Shown: positions 1 through 8,957, counted from the stretch's first letter. The stretch is DNA of 64,000 bases from FEN-1191 sp964528845 (GCA_964528845.1 CAZGVE010000005.1:62001-126000); one strand, 5' to 3'. Notes: generated from the sequence alone by a model not told the origin. Numbers and translations are program-made.

Positions 1-1075
1 TGAACCCGGTATCGATGTCGCCGACGCTCTTTTCGATCTTCTCGCCGGGCTTGTCGACGGCCTGTAGCACCGCATCATTCATCTGCTCGGTGGTCTTCCA
101 CCGCGCGCCCGGCCCGTCGTCCCACTGGACCGGCAGCGCGTCGAGCGCGGTCCGGGCCTGCCAGTAATGTTCGGCGATCACGGCCACTGCGTGCTGTGCG
201 GTATTGACGCCCAGCGGTATCGGCGGCTTGAGATCCGAAGGCTTGTTCTCGTTGGGCTTGATGGCAATGACCGCGAGCACGCCAGGCATGTGCTTGACCG
301 CATCGGCGTCGTAGCTGACGAGCTTTCCGCCCTGTACCGGTGACTGGCGGAGTGCCGCATACACCATGTTCGGCTGGCGCACATCGATGCCGTAGACCAG
401 CGAGCCGTTGACGATATCCGGAATCTGGACCTTGCCCGGATTCTTCTTTCCAAGGAAGGTCCACTGCGAGCGGTCCTTCGGAGTCGGCTCTGTTTCCAGC
501 TTGACCTTCGACGCGCGGGCCACGACCTCGCCGAACCGCAGACTGCGGCCGGTCGGCTTGTGCGTGAGCTTGCTGTCCTGTGCCTCGACGTCGGCAACCT
601 TGACGCCCCAGTGCTCGGCCGCGGCTGCCTTGAGCCGCTCGCGCGCGCTGGCCGCGACCTGCATGTAGGTCTTCATCCGGTCCGGGCCGGTGGAGCGGCC
701 GCTGAAGTAGCTCTGCCCGCCCCCCACCGTCGAATATACCTTGCCTTCCTTGTAATCCCGGTTCGTCGAACCGTACTCGGGCCGGATCTTGTCCCACGAG
801 GTCCCGAGCTCTTCCATCACGAACGCAGCCGCCTGCGTCAACGTGCCCTGGCCGATATCGGGAGCGGTCACGCGGACGACGACGGTATCGTCCGGCGCAA
901 TGCTGATCCACGGCGTGAATTCAATGGCTCCGGTGGGATTCGGCTTGTCCCAGATGATGGTTTGAGCCTCCGCGCCGAGTGCCGGCCGTTCGCCGAACCC
1001 AATGACCAGAGCGCCCCCTGCAGCCAGGGTGGAACAGACGAACTGTCTGCGGTCGAGGCTGGTATCGGCGCTCAT
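1..1075 (-). CDS. Tat-exported molybdenum hydroxylase large subunit (aldehyde/isoquinoline oxidoreductase type), partial
   Basis: The N-terminal 358 codons of a xanthine dehydrogenase-family molybdopterin subunit; the C-terminus, with most of the Mo-cofactor site, lies beyond the window edge. The protein starts MSADTSLDRRQF followed by a hydrophobic stretch, a Tat signal, as expected for a cofactor-loaded exported enzyme. An early DIGQGT motif and a later GGGQSYF motif are typical of the isoquinoline 1-oxidoreductase beta-subunit branch. The ATG at 1075-1073 overlaps the stop codon of the 2Fe-2S subunit gene (ATGA), so the two are translationally coupled. Such enzymes hydroxylate N-heterocycles or oxidise aldehydes and pass electrons through the 2Fe-2S subunit. 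The substrate cannot be told from this fragment. Confidence 0.88.
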   Translation of the reverse strand, partial: MSADTSLDRRQFVCSTLAAGGALVIGFGERPALGAEAQTIIWDKPNPTGAIEFTPWISIAPDDTVVVRVTAPDIGQGTLTQAAAFVMEELGTSWDKIRPEYGSTNRDYKEGKVYSTVGGGQSYFSGRSTGPDRMKTYMQVAASARERLKAAAAEHWGVKVADVEAQDSKLTHKPTGRSLRFGEVVARASKVKLETEPTPKDRSQWTFLGKKNPGKVQIPDIVNGSLVYGIDVRQPNMVYAALRQSPVQGGKLVSYDADAVKHMPGVLAVIAIKPNENKPSDLKPPIPLGVNTAQHAVAVIAEHYWQARTALDALPVQWDDGPGARWKTTEQMNDAVLQAVDKPGEKIEKSVGDIDTGF

Positions 1076-1542
1076 GTGGTGCTCCTCGAAGTATTGCCCT
1101 CGGCCGCCCTGTGGATGGCCGCCCGCACCTTCGGATAGGTACCGCACCGGCAGATGTTGCTCACGTACTGATCGATATCTTCGTCGGTCGGCTTCGGGAT
1201 CTGCTTCAGCAGCGCCGCGGCGGCCATCAGCATGCCGGCCTGGCAGTAGCCGCACTGCGGCACGTTCATTTCGATCCAGAGCTGCTGCAGCGGATGGCTG
1301 GAGTCGGCGCTGAGACCCTCGATGGTCGTGATCTTGTGCCCCGCAGCGGCCGACAGCGGATACTGGCAGGAACGCATCGGATGACCGTCGACATGCACGG
1401 TGCAGGCGCCGCATTGCGCAATCCCGCAACCGAACTTCGTTCCCGTCATGCCAAGATGGTCGCGCAGCACCCAAAGCAGCGGTGTCGCCGGATCGGCGTC
1501 GACCTCGAGGGCCTTGCCGTTGACATCGATCGATATAGCCAT
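1072..1542 (-). CDS. 2Fe-2S subunit of molybdenum hydroxylase
   Basis: A 156-residue protein with the two 2Fe-2S clusters of xanthine dehydrogenase-family small subunits. The plant-ferredoxin-like cluster is CGIAQCGACTV followed by a further Cys, and the helical C-terminal cluster is CGYCQAG plus CRCG. The start MAISIDVNG at 1542 is chosen because AGAGGAG precedes it at good spacing; a longer in-frame extension to 1617 lacks family similarity. It has no signal peptide and probably rides out of the cell with the Tat-tagged large subunit encoded next. It transfers electrons from the Mo centre to a cytochrome or other acceptor. Confidence 0.9.
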   Translation of the reverse strand: MAISIDVNGKALEVDADPATPLLWVLRDHLGMTGTKFGCGIAQCGACTVHVDGHPMRSCQYPLSAAAGHKITTIEGLSADSSHPLQQLWIEMNVPQCGYCQAGMLMAAAALLKQIPKPTDEDIDQYVSNICRCGTYPKVRAAIHRAAEGNTSRSTT

Positions 1543-1701
1543 CGCTGAGGTCTCCTCTGGGGGCGCCCGGAGGCGCCCTTGGTTGACTCGGTTCAGGCAT
1601 CTCTTGGCGGATGCCATAAGGCGGACTGCCCTTGATTATACTCTTATTGAATTCGTTGCGTCGCGCACTGTCGGCGCCTGGACTATTGAATCGGGGGCAC
1701 C

Positions 1702-2826
1702 ATGGATCGTCGCGCGTTTTTCTCGTTATCAGCCGCCGGCGCCGTCGCACTGGGCGCCAAGCCGGCGCCGGCCGCCGACTCGCCACGGGCCGCCGGCTCC
1801 CCTCCCGTCCCGCCCCTGAAGGCACGACTCGGGCATCAGGTCGCCCTGCCCTGCAGCGACGCGCAATTCGCGTATGTCGCCCGCTACGGAGTAGAGGGTG
1901 TGGGCGCCAGCGCAACGATCGCCGACCCGGCGCGCCTGTACGCTACTGCCGAGGAGATGATGCGCCTGCGCGAGCGCGTCGAAAGCCATGGCCTGACGCT
2001 CGATGTCACCGACAGTGTGCTGCTGCCCTCGAGCCTGATCGACCGCGAGCCGCACCCGTCGATCATGCTCGCGCAGAGTCCCCAGCGGGACCGCGATATC
2101 GAGGCGTTCCAGAATCACATCCGCGCCTGTGCCGCCGCCGGCGTCCCGACCCTGAAGTACAACATGAGCATCCTCGGTGTAGTGCGCAGCGGCACAACCC
2201 CAGGCCGGGGCGATGCGCTGTACTCGACCTGGAAGCTCGCTGACGGACTCAAGGACAATGCACTGACGCGCGCCGGCATCGTGAATGCCGATGCCTTCTG
2301 GGAGCGCATCACGTACTTCCTGGATCGGGTAGTACCGGTCGCCAACGAATATAAGGTGCGGCTGGCCTGCCATCCGCAGGATCCCGGCATGCCGCCACAG
2401 GGGTATCGCGGCGTCGATCGGGTGCTCGGCACCGTGGACGGCCTGAAGAAGTTCCTCGCCATCAGGGAGAGCCCGTACCACGGCCTGAATTTCTGCCAGG
2501 GCACGGTCTCGGAGGATCTCGAAGATCCCGGCACGCAGATCTTCGATGTCATCCGTCACTTCGGCAGCCGGAACAAGATCTTCAACGTGCACTTCCGCAA
2601 CATCCGCGGTCATCGTGACGACTTCATGGAGGTGTTCCCGGACGAAGGCTCCGTCGACTTCGTCACGGCGCTCAAGACCTATCGCGAAGTCGGCTACGGC
2701 GGCCTGCTGATGCCGGACCACGCGCCGCGCGCGCGAGGCGGCCAGGATGTCGAGGACATGAATTTCGCGTTTGCGTTCGGCCACCTGCGCGGCCTGATCC
2801 AGGCCGAGCGGCACGTGAGCACGTGA
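1702..2826 (+). CDS. Tat-exported mannonate dehydratase-like (UxuA family) TIM-barrel protein
   Basis: A 374-residue TIM-barrel protein resembling D-mannonate dehydratase. Family-like motifs are HPQDP near residue 230, NFCQGT near 265 and HFRNIRG near 300, followed by a conserved F-P-DEG segment; these supply the metal-binding His and Cys of UxuA. Unlike cytosolic UxuA it begins MDRRAFFSLSAAGAVALGA, a Tat-type signal. UxuA converts D-mannonate to 2-keto-3-deoxygluconate, but export argues for another or modified substrate. It is divergent from the molybdenum hydroxylase operon and convergent with the cupin/CMD gene, with one base between the stop codons. Confidence 0.75.
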   Translation: MDRRAFFSLSAAGAVALGAKPAPAADSPRAAGSPPVPPLKARLGHQVALPCSDAQFAYVARYGVEGVGASATIADPARLYATAEEMMRLRERVESHGLTLDVTDSVLLPSSLIDREPHPSIMLAQSPQRDRDIEAFQNHIRACAAAGVPTLKYNMSILGVVRSGTTPGRGDALYSTWKLADGLKDNALTRAGIVNADAFWERITYFLDRVVPVANEYKVRLACHPQDPGMPPQGYRGVDRVLGTVDGLKKFLAIRESPYHGLNFCQGTVSEDLEDPGTQIFDVIRHFGSRNKIFNVHFRNIRGHRDDFMEVFPDEGSVDFVTALKTYREVGYGGLLMPDHAPRARGGQDVEDMNFAFAFGHLRGLIQAERHVST

Positions 2827-2827
2827 G

Positions 2828-3853
2828 CTAGGGCTCCCCCGGCCTGAAGGCGGGTTCCACTCCCGGCGGCAGGCCCTGCTGGCCCATTGCCATCAGCGAG
2901 GCGAGCCCGATGTAGGCTCCGTTCACCAGCGTCAGGTCAATGACCTGCTGGTCGCTGAGAAACTGACGCGCCCGGGCATAGGTCGCGTCGGAGACCTCGT
3001 GGGTGCGGTACAGCTCGGTAGAGAAATCGTAGACCGCGGCCTCGTCCGGCTGCATCGCATCAGGCCGACGCAGCGCCTTCAACCCGGCGAGGGTCTGCTC
3101 CGACACACCGGCCTTCAGTGCGAGTGGATAATGTGCATGCCATTCCACCTGCGAGCGCCACGCCCGGCCCTGGATCAGGATCGCGAATTCGTTCAGGCGC
3201 GCGGGGACGCTGGTGTGGAATCGCAGGTAGTCGAGCAGGTCGAGCATCGGCTTCGCGGCGCCGGGGCTGCGCAGCAGCAGGTTGTACGGACCACCGATGC
3301 CGACGCTCGAGAAGCCCATCACGTATTGCGCCAGCGGACGCTGTGCGTCGTTCAGCTGCTCCAGAGTCAATTGTGGAAAGCGCGGCGCGGCGACGGGCGT
3401 GGCAGGTGCCGACTCGGCCCCGGATGCGGGCGCGGGGGCGGGAGAGCGCAGCGGCTTGCCCTTTTCCACCACATACACGGCAACCAGGCCGGCCGGGACC
3501 GTGCCATCGTTCCTGGCATTGTGCACAGCGCCGGCCGGAACGATCAGCGCCTGCCCGGCCGATACCGTGCGCGCCGCCTGGCCCGCAATCATCAGCGTGA
3601 CGGCACCGGAGGTCAGGTAGGAGATCTCTTCGCCGGGATGCGTGTGCCATCCCACCTGGGCGCCCGGCGCGAGCTGGACGCGCATCACGACGGTTTCGCG
3701 CCCCGGGATAGACAGATCGGCCTGGGTCAGAACGGAGCGCGTCAGTCCCGGATTCTCTGCCGTCGCCGCTGTCGGCGCCTGTGCGAGAATGTCGCTGCCG
3801 GATCCGATCAGCAGCACGATGACGATAGCGCGGAACCAGTGTGTACGCGGCAT
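2828..3853 (-). CDS. Secreted cupin / carboxymuconolactone decarboxylase-like fusion
   Basis: A 341-residue two-domain protein. After a signal peptide (residues 1-24, ending ILAQA) comes a cupin with the metal-binding pattern GWHTHPGEE and a later PAGAVHN His. A Pro/Ala-rich linker around residues 140-160 leads to an AhpD/carboxymuconolactone decarboxylase-like helical domain containing NEFAILIQGRAW. The start MPRTHWFRA at 3853 is preferred over a very long upstream extension that only shadows the opposite-strand ThDP gene. The same pairing of folds occurs as separate adjacent genes at 20686-22054. Both folds are common in ring-cleavage pathways; the reaction is unknown. Confidence 0.75.
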   Translation of the reverse strand: MPRTHWFRAIVIVLLIGSGSDILAQAPTAATAENPGLTRSVLTQADLSIPGRETVVMRVQLAPGAQVGWHTHPGEEISYLTSGAVTLMIAGQAARTVSAGQALIVPAGAVHNARNDGTVPAGLVAVYVVEKGKPLRSPAPAPASGAESAPATPVAAPRFPQLTLEQLNDAQRPLAQYVMGFSSVGIGGPYNLLLRSPGAAKPMLDLLDYLRFHTSVPARLNEFAILIQGRAWRSQVEWHAHYPLALKAGVSEQTLAGLKALRRPDAMQPDEAAVYDFSTELYRTHEVSDATYARARQFLSDQQVIDLTLVNGAYIGLASLMAMGQQGLPPGVEPAFRPGEP

Positions 3854-3937
3854 GATCCCCCCCGGATTGCAGGTCAGGCGGGATTGTGGGGAGCGGGAGT
3901 CGACGGAGTCAAACGCACCGCGCGTGAGGGAATAGCA

Positions 3938-5911
3938 ATGGATCGAGGGGGAACACCTGAGGACAAGGCCTGGGCTGCGCCTTCGGTGACTGACCGGCGC
4001 CGTTTCCTCAAGGGCCTGAGCCTGGCTGGCGCCGCGGCGATCGCGCCTGCAGTCTCGCCGGGCGCGCAGGGCTCGGAGCCGGCGCCAGCCCCCGCCGCAA
4101 GTACCGCCGGCGCAGCACCGCCGCCCGACCTCGCCACCGAAACGCTGCCACCGCCCGTCGACCCGATCACCCAGACGAGCAGCGGTGGGGATTTCATGGT
4201 CGACGTGTTCAAGACGCTCGAGCTCGAGTACCTGGCGATGAATCCGGCGTCGAACTTCCGCGGGCTGCATGAGGCGGTGCTCAACCACGGCATGAACACG
4301 CAGCCGGAGGTGCTCACCTGCACGCACGAGGAGATCGCGATCGCGATGGCCCACGGCTACGCGAAGATCGAAGGCAGACCGATGGCCGTGGCAGCCCATG
4401 GAACCGTGGGCCTGCAGCATGGTGCGATGGCGCTCTACAACGCCTGGTGCGACCGGGTGCCGATCTACGTGGTGATCGGAAACATCGTCGATGCGGACAA
4501 GCGCCTGCAGTACTACGAGTGGACGCACTCGGCGATCGATCCGGCGGCGCTGGTGCGCGACTTTATCAAGTGGGACGACCAGCCGGGCTCGCTGCAGCAT
4601 TTCGCCGAGTCGGCCGTGCGCGCGTACCGGATCGCGGTCACGCCGCCGATGGGTCCAGTGCTGCTGTCCCTGGATGCCGAGCTGCAGGAGAACCCGATTC
4701 CGGAACGCGAAGCGGCAACCATTCCACCGCGCGGCCGCGTGATACCGCCGGTCGGCGACCCGGCGGCCCTCGCGCAGGCCGCACAGCTGCTGGTCGCGGC
4801 CGAACATCCGCTGCTGCTGTGCGACCGGATGGCGCGCACGCCCGCGGGGCTAACCCATCTGGTCGAGCTCGCGGAAACACTGCAATGCGCGGTGGTAGAC
4901 CTGGGTGGGCGGATGAATTTCCCGTCGCGTCACCCGCTCAATCAGACGTGGCGTCGACCCAGCGTGGTTGCGCAGGCCGACGTGATCCTGGGGGTCGAGG
5001 TCAATGATCTCTATGTCGCGATCAACGCGCTCAGCGACCGCATCGCCCGCTCGACCCGACCGCTGTACCGCGCGGGCACGAAGATCATCACGCTCGGGAG
5101 CCGCGAGCTGTACCTGAAGTCCAACTACCAGGATTTTGGCCGCTTCAACGCGGTCGAGCTGGCCATCGACGGGGACGGCGAAGCGAGCCTGCCGGGACTC
5201 ACCGAACAGGTCCGTCGGCTGGTCGATGCACGCCGCCGTCGGGCCTTCGAGGAGCGGGGGCGACAACTCGCACAGGCGCACCGCGACCTCATCGATCAGT
5301 CGCGATCGAATGCCACGATCGGCTGGGACGCACAGCCGATCACGACCGCGCGGTTGTGCGCCGAGATTTATGCACAGATCCGCAACGAGGACTGGTCGCT
5401 GGTCGGCAATGGCATCGGCATCACCTGGCCGCAGCAACTGTGGGACTTCGACCGTACCTACCGCTGGATCGGTTCTTCCGGTGGCGCGGGCATCGGCTAC
5501 AACGCGCCCGCGTCGCTAGGCGCCGCACTCGCGAACCGGCGCCACGGGCGCCTGAGCGTCTCGATACAGGGCGATGGCGACCTGCTGTACGTTCCGAGCA
5601 CGCTGTGGACCGCGGCCCATCACCGCATCCCGATCCTGTATGTGATGCACAACAATCGCGCCTACCATCAGGAGTACATGTACCTGCAGGCGATGGCCAA
5701 CCGTCACATGCGCGGCATCACCAACGCGCACATCGGCACGACGCTGACCGATCCGGCCATCGACTTCGCCACCGTCGCACGCGGCTTCGGCGTGCATGCC
5801 GAAGGCCCGATCACGGATCCGGCAGATCTGGGTCCGGCGCTGCAGCGCGCCGTCGCGGTGGTCAGGCGCGGTGAGCCCGCGCTGGTCGATGTCGTGACGG
5901 ATCCGCGCTGA
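3938..5911 (+). CDS. Tat-exported thiamine diphosphate-dependent enzyme (acetolactate synthase-like)
   Basis: A 657-residue ThDP enzyme of the acetolactate synthase/benzoylformate decarboxylase superfamily. The N-terminal Pyr domain carries the activating Glu in HEEIAIAMAHGYA (Glu131/132); the C-terminal PP domain has GDGDLLY (about residue 545) and a downstream NNRAYHQE, the ThDP/Mg motif. Family members are normally cytosolic, but residues 18-40 (TDRRRFLKG plus a hydrophobic segment) form a clear Tat signal, followed by a Pro/Ala linker. The start at 3938 is the first Met giving this signal. A cytochrome c gene follows 12 bp later, suggesting a periplasmic oxidative role. A second, unexported ThDP enzyme lies at 32849-34636. 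Confidence 0.85.
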   Translation: MDRGGTPEDKAWAAPSVTDRRRFLKGLSLAGAAAIAPAVSPGAQGSEPAPAPAASTAGAAPPPDLATETLPPPVDPITQTSSGGDFMVDVFKTLELEYLAMNPASNFRGLHEAVLNHGMNTQPEVLTCTHEEIAIAMAHGYAKIEGRPMAVAAHGTVGLQHGAMALYNAWCDRVPIYVVIGNIVDADKRLQYYEWTHSAIDPAALVRDFIKWDDQPGSLQHFAESAVRAYRIAVTPPMGPVLLSLDAELQENPIPEREAATIPPRGRVIPPVGDPAALAQAAQLLVAAEHPLLLCDRMARTPAGLTHLVELAETLQCAVVDLGGRMNFPSRHPLNQTWRRPSVVAQADVILGVEVNDLYVAINALSDRIARSTRPLYRAGTKIITLGSRELYLKSNYQDFGRFNAVELAIDGDGEASLPGLTEQVRRLVDARRRRAFEERGRQLAQAHRDLIDQSRSNATIGWDAQPITTARLCAEIYAQIRNEDWSLVGNGIGITWPQQLWDFDRTYRWIGSSGGAGIGYNAPASLGAALANRRHGRLSVSIQGDGDLLYVPSTLWTAAHHRIPILYVMHNNRAYHQEYMYLQAMANRHMRGITNAHIGTTLTDPAIDFATVARGFGVHAEGPITDPADLGPALQRAVAVVRRGEPALVDVVTDPR

Positions 5912-5923
5912 GGGGCTGGCGGC

Positions 5924-6471
5924 GTGTATCGGGTCCATCGCGTTCTGATCAGTGCGCTGGCCGTCGCGGCGCTGGCCATCGCCGCGCTGTCGCTTGACGC
6001 GGGCGGCAGGGCGTGGTCCGCGGATGCTCCCGGCGCCGATGCCGCGAATGGCCGAAGGCTCTACCTGGCGGTGGGGTGTTTCGAGTGCCACGGCCGCGCC
6101 GGCCAGGGCGGCCGCTTCAACTATCCGGCCCCGGCACTGGCGCAGACGCCATTGCCGCTGGCCGCGTTCAGCGCGCTGGTGCGTGCGGGCCCGAACGACA
6201 TGCCTGCCTACGCGCCGCGCGTGCTCGCCGACCAGGACGTCGCCGACATCCTCGCATTCCTGCGCTCGCTGCCCGGCCGGCGCCCCNNNNNNNNNNNNNN
6301 NNNNNNNNNNNNNNNNNNNNNNNNNNNNNNNNNNNNNNNNNNNNNNNNNNNNNNNNNNNNNNNNNNNNNNNNNNNNNNNNNNNNNNCCAGGACGTCGCCG
6401 ACATCCTCGCATTCCTGCGCTCGCTGCCCGGCCGGCGCCCCGCGAGCGAGATTCCGCTGCTCAACCCTTAA
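5924..6471 (+). CDS. Secreted monohaem cytochrome c, interrupted by an artificial assembly gap
   Basis: A small class I cytochrome c: signal peptide in residues 1-33, haem site CFECH, and a C-terminal region (MPAYAPRVLADQDVADILAF) with the candidate axial Met. GTG at 5924 is the likely start. The frame is broken by 100 N flanked by identical 55-bp copies. Removing the gap and one copy joins 6286 to 6442 in frame and gives a complete 130-residue protein ending ASEIPLLNP. The gene follows the Tat-exported ThDP enzyme by 12 bp and probably accepts electrons from a periplasmic oxidation. Confidence 0.8.
6232..6286 (+). repeat. Left copy of 55-bp duplicate flanking N gap
   Basis: These 55 bases (CCAGGACGTC...CCGGCGCCCC) are repeated exactly at 6387-6441 on the other side of the 100-N run. 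The two copies most likely represent one genomic locus that the assembler failed to merge. Confidence 0.9.
6287..6386. other. 100-N scaffold gap (probably spurious)
   Basis: Exactly 100 N, a default scaffolding gap size. The exact 55-bp overlap of the flanks and the intact cytochrome reading frame after collapse indicate that no sequence is missing. Confidence 0.95.
6387..6441 (+). repeat. Right copy of 55-bp duplicate flanking N gap
   Basis: Exact copy of 6232-6286; see the gap entry. Confidence 0.9.
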
Positions 6472-6484
6472 GTCGATCGCCCCG

Positions 6485-7360
6485 TCAGCTCGTCCGACGG
6501 CGAGCCAGCACGCCGAGGCCGCCAAGACCACTGAGCATCAACCAGACCGTCGCAGGGAGCGGAACCGGTGAGGGCGACGAAGCAGTTATGAACTCGGGAA
6601 GCGTCAAGCCCGGAGTGGGCGCAAAGGTGAGCCCTGGAGAAAGCTGGATCGAAATCGGGTCGCTGCCACTAAAGTAGGTGAGTCCTCCGACCTCTGTACC
6701 GGCCATGTCTATTTCCAACAGGTACGTGTGCCCCGGCTGGACCTGTTCGGTGGTGACGAGTTCCGTGTCGACCGTTGCAGTGGGGGCCGACGAATTGGCA
6801 AGGAACGGTGTGGCGCAATTGGTGATGGCCTCATAGGTGGTGCCACAGATCTGCGCCGCCGAACCCTTATCGAAACTGCCCAAGTAAACGGTATAGTCGC
6901 CGATGCCGATCGATTCGCTCAGGTGGGAGTATTCATACAAGAAGCCGCTCGTTGCACCGCCCGTGCCCACGTCTCCTTGAAAGTGGCCCGATACCGTGAA
7001 GGTTCCCGACGAGGCGAATTGGAACGCTTCGCTGTATCTGACCTGCACACTCAGATCGCCCGTGGGCGTAGGGCCGCTGCCGCCGACTCCCAAATCGCCC
7101 GTGGAAAGATCGAAATACGCGCTCGCATTTACCGGAAATCCACCCGGCAAGGCCGGCCCCAAGTTCACTCCGGAGGCGCCCGCAACCGCGTAATTCGACG
7201 CATACCCCGTGTATGCGTTAACGCTTCCCGATGAGGCCACGTGGACCTGCGCAAGGTAATTCCCAGGCTGGGCATCGAAGACGTACACCTGTGCGCTCGC
7301 GACGGAGCACACCACCAATGCCGCGAGCATCGAAAACTTGGCCCAGGACTTTGTATTCAT
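6485..7360 (-). CDS. PEP-CTERM (VPLPA-type) exported protein
   Basis: A 291-residue protein with an N-terminal signal peptide (MNTKSWAKFSMLAALVV, cleavage near VASAQ), a Ser/Thr/Gly-rich body of predicted beta structure, and a C-terminal sorting signal: VPLPATVWLMLSG, a hydrophobic stretch and a terminal RRR. Such tails are recognised by exosortase, which anchors or releases proteins linked to exopolysaccharide and biofilm. No exosortase or other PEP-CTERM gene is seen here. Its base composition is visibly less GC-rich than its neighbours. It is convergent with the cytochrome c gene. The specific function is unknown. Confidence 0.85.
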   Translation of the reverse strand: MNTKSWAKFSMLAALVVCSVASAQVYVFDAQPGNYLAQVHVASSGSVNAYTGYASNYAVAGASGVNLGPALPGGFPVNASAYFDLSTGDLGVGGSGPTPTGDLSVQVRYSEAFQFASSGTFTVSGHFQGDVGTGGATSGFLYEYSHLSESIGIGDYTVYLGSFDKGSAAQICGTTYEAITNCATPFLANSSAPTATVDTELVTTEQVQPGHTYLLEIDMAGTEVGGLTYFSGSDPISIQLSPGLTFAPTPGLTLPEFITASSPSPVPLPATVWLMLSGLGGLGVLARRRTS

Positions 7361-7502
7361 CGATTGGCTCCGAGTGACTGCACACGCCGCCCGGATGCAG
7401 ATTGAATGACGGGACTGGCAATCTAAGTTTCTGCCACAAGAACAGCAAACCCATGTTACATAACCGACATGCCCAAAGCGTGCGGCGCAGAGGCTATGCG
7501 CG

Positions 7503-7970
7503 CTAGCGCAGCAATCGAACGCCCAGGTAGCGCGCCAGGCCCCGCGCCCCGGCAGCCATCACCTGCCCGTGATTCCAGCGAAACATCGGTGCCATCAGCG
7601 GTGCCAGCGCATTCATCCAGGCGCGCGAAGTCGCTACTTCCCAGTCGTAGCGCACGCGCGTCGTGAGCCGATCGTCGCTCAGAGTCCAGCGACCCACACC
7701 GGTCAGTTCGCCCACGGCATCGCCGGCCAGCAGGTGCGGTGGCTGCACTACGGTGGAACGCATGTTGAACGAGAGGCGGTACGGCAATCGACTGGACCAG
7801 GTGTAGCGGCGTACCGCGCCCACCCCGGAGGCATCGCCCGGCTCCAGCTCTTCGACCGACAGCACGTACGGCCACCACCGGGGCCAGGCCGCGACGTCGT
7901 AGATCGCCTGCCACACGCGCTCGATCGGCGCGTCCAGGTGCCACTCGGTCACCAGCGCGTAACGCTTCAT
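7503..7970 (-). CDS. SRPBCC / polyketide cyclase-like protein
   Basis: A 155-residue START/SRPBCC-fold protein. It opens with the family-typical WHLDAPIERVWQAIYD and WPRWWPYV, and alternates beta strands up to a C-terminal helix near WNHGQVMAAGARGLARYL. No signal peptide is present. It lies 10 bp downstream of the B3 metallo-beta-lactamase on the same strand, so the two probably share a transcript. The SRPBCC fold binds hydrophobic ligands; the ligand is unknown. Confidence 0.75.
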   Translation of the reverse strand: MKRYALVTEWHLDAPIERVWQAIYDVAAWPRWWPYVLSVEELEPGDASGVGAVRRYTWSSRLPYRLSFNMRSTVVQPPHLLAGDAVGELTGVGRWTLSDDRLTTRVRYDWEVATSRAWMNALAPLMAPMFRWNHGQVMAAGARGLARYLGVRLLR

Positions 7971-7980
7971 CGCCGAACGC

Positions 7981-8862
7981 TTACTGCTGCTCGCGTGTCA
8001 GCTCGGCCTCGAAGGCGCGCTCCTTCTCCGCGATCGCTGCCTGGTAGCCCGCCGGGTCCACCCAGACGTTGCCGGTTTCCCCGCCGTGGAGGCGATCCAG
8101 CTTGGCCAGCATGCCGAAGTAGGCGCCATGGGCGCCCAGGAATACATCGCAGGGCAGCGCTTTCAGCAGTGCAAAGGTTCGACGGTAATCGGCGGCCATG
8201 CCCGGATACGATGCCGGGTGCCCTGGCCGATCAACGAGTTGGAATCCCGCATTGATGTTCCAGCTGCCGACGATCACGACGTTCAGCAGCCGGCCGCCAT
8301 CGTTGAGCTTGAGCGTCCACGTCGTGCAGCCGCGCGTGTGTCCGGGCGTCTTGTGCGCGACCAGTACCGTGTCACCGAGGCGCACCGTATCGCCGTCGTG
8401 CAGCACGCGATCGACTTTTGCGGCCGGGTATCGGTTGTCGGGGTAGTGAAAGTCACTGGCGCCACCGCTCTCGACGACCGGTACGTCGTCATCCATCACC
8501 ATGTACCGCGCACCGGTCTGCTGCTTCAGGGTCGCGCTGCCAGCATCATGGTCCCAGTGCGCGTGGCTGATCAGCAGCACCTTGATGTCCTGAAAGCGGA
8601 ATCCGAGCTGCTCGATGCTGCTGCGGATCAGCGGCACGGAGCTCTCGAGGCTGGAATTGATCAGGATGTCACCCTGCGGCGTGACGATCAGATAGGACGC
8701 GAGGTCGCGGCTGCCGACGTAGTACAGGTTGCCGGCGATCCGGAATGGCGCCTGCGGTGTGGTCCAGTCCGCGTTCTCGGCTGCGGGCAAGCGCGCGGCC
8801 AGTAGCAGCATCGCCAGCCCGACCCAGCCCCGGTATCCGGAAATCGTGTTTGCCACCGGCAT
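7981..8862 (-). CDS. Subclass B3-like metallo-beta-lactamase
   Basis: A 293-residue periplasmic MBL with an N-terminal signal (residues 1-28). The zinc ligands of subclass B3 are all present: HAHWDH (His100, His102, Asp104, His105), TPGHTRGCTTWT (His175) and GAHGAYFGM (His245). The pattern LINSSLESS and the TTWT segment after the second zinc His are also B3-like. Known B3 enzymes hydrolyse penicillins, cephalosporins and carbapenems. B3-like genes are common on chromosomes of environmental Proteobacteria, and no mobile element is seen nearby. Activity on beta-lactams is inferred, not shown. Confidence 0.82.
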   Translation of the reverse strand: MPVANTISGYRGWVGLAMLLLAARLPAAENADWTTPQAPFRIAGNLYYVGSRDLASYLIVTPQGDILINSSLESSVPLIRSSIEQLGFRFQDIKVLLISHAHWDHDAGSATLKQQTGARYMVMDDDVPVVESGGASDFHYPDNRYPAAKVDRVLHDGDTVRLGDTVLVAHKTPGHTRGCTTWTLKLNDGGRLLNVVIVGSWNINAGFQLVDRPGHPASYPGMAADYRRTFALLKALPCDVFLGAHGAYFGMLAKLDRLHGGETGNVWVDPAGYQAAIAEKERAFEAELTREQQ

Positions 8863-8957
8863 GCCCCCGTCTGATGCTTATCCCCAGAAGAGTAGCATAG
8901 GCAAGGCCGCGACCTTCCCCCTGCACCAGTACCCCCCGACGGGGCTGGAGGTGTCTC

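Noticed and set aside
1636..1651. ATACT-containing stretch upstream of the UxuA-like gene
   Set aside because: Only the last half-site resembles the consensus.
2999..3937. Long N-terminal extension of the ThDP gene reading through the cupin/CMD gene
   Set aside because: It is the antisense of a real gene; the Tat signal at 3938 gives a normal protein.
7361..7470. Sigma-54 promoter before the PEP-CTERM gene
   Set aside because: The GG and GC elements are 14 bases apart, not the required spacing of 10.
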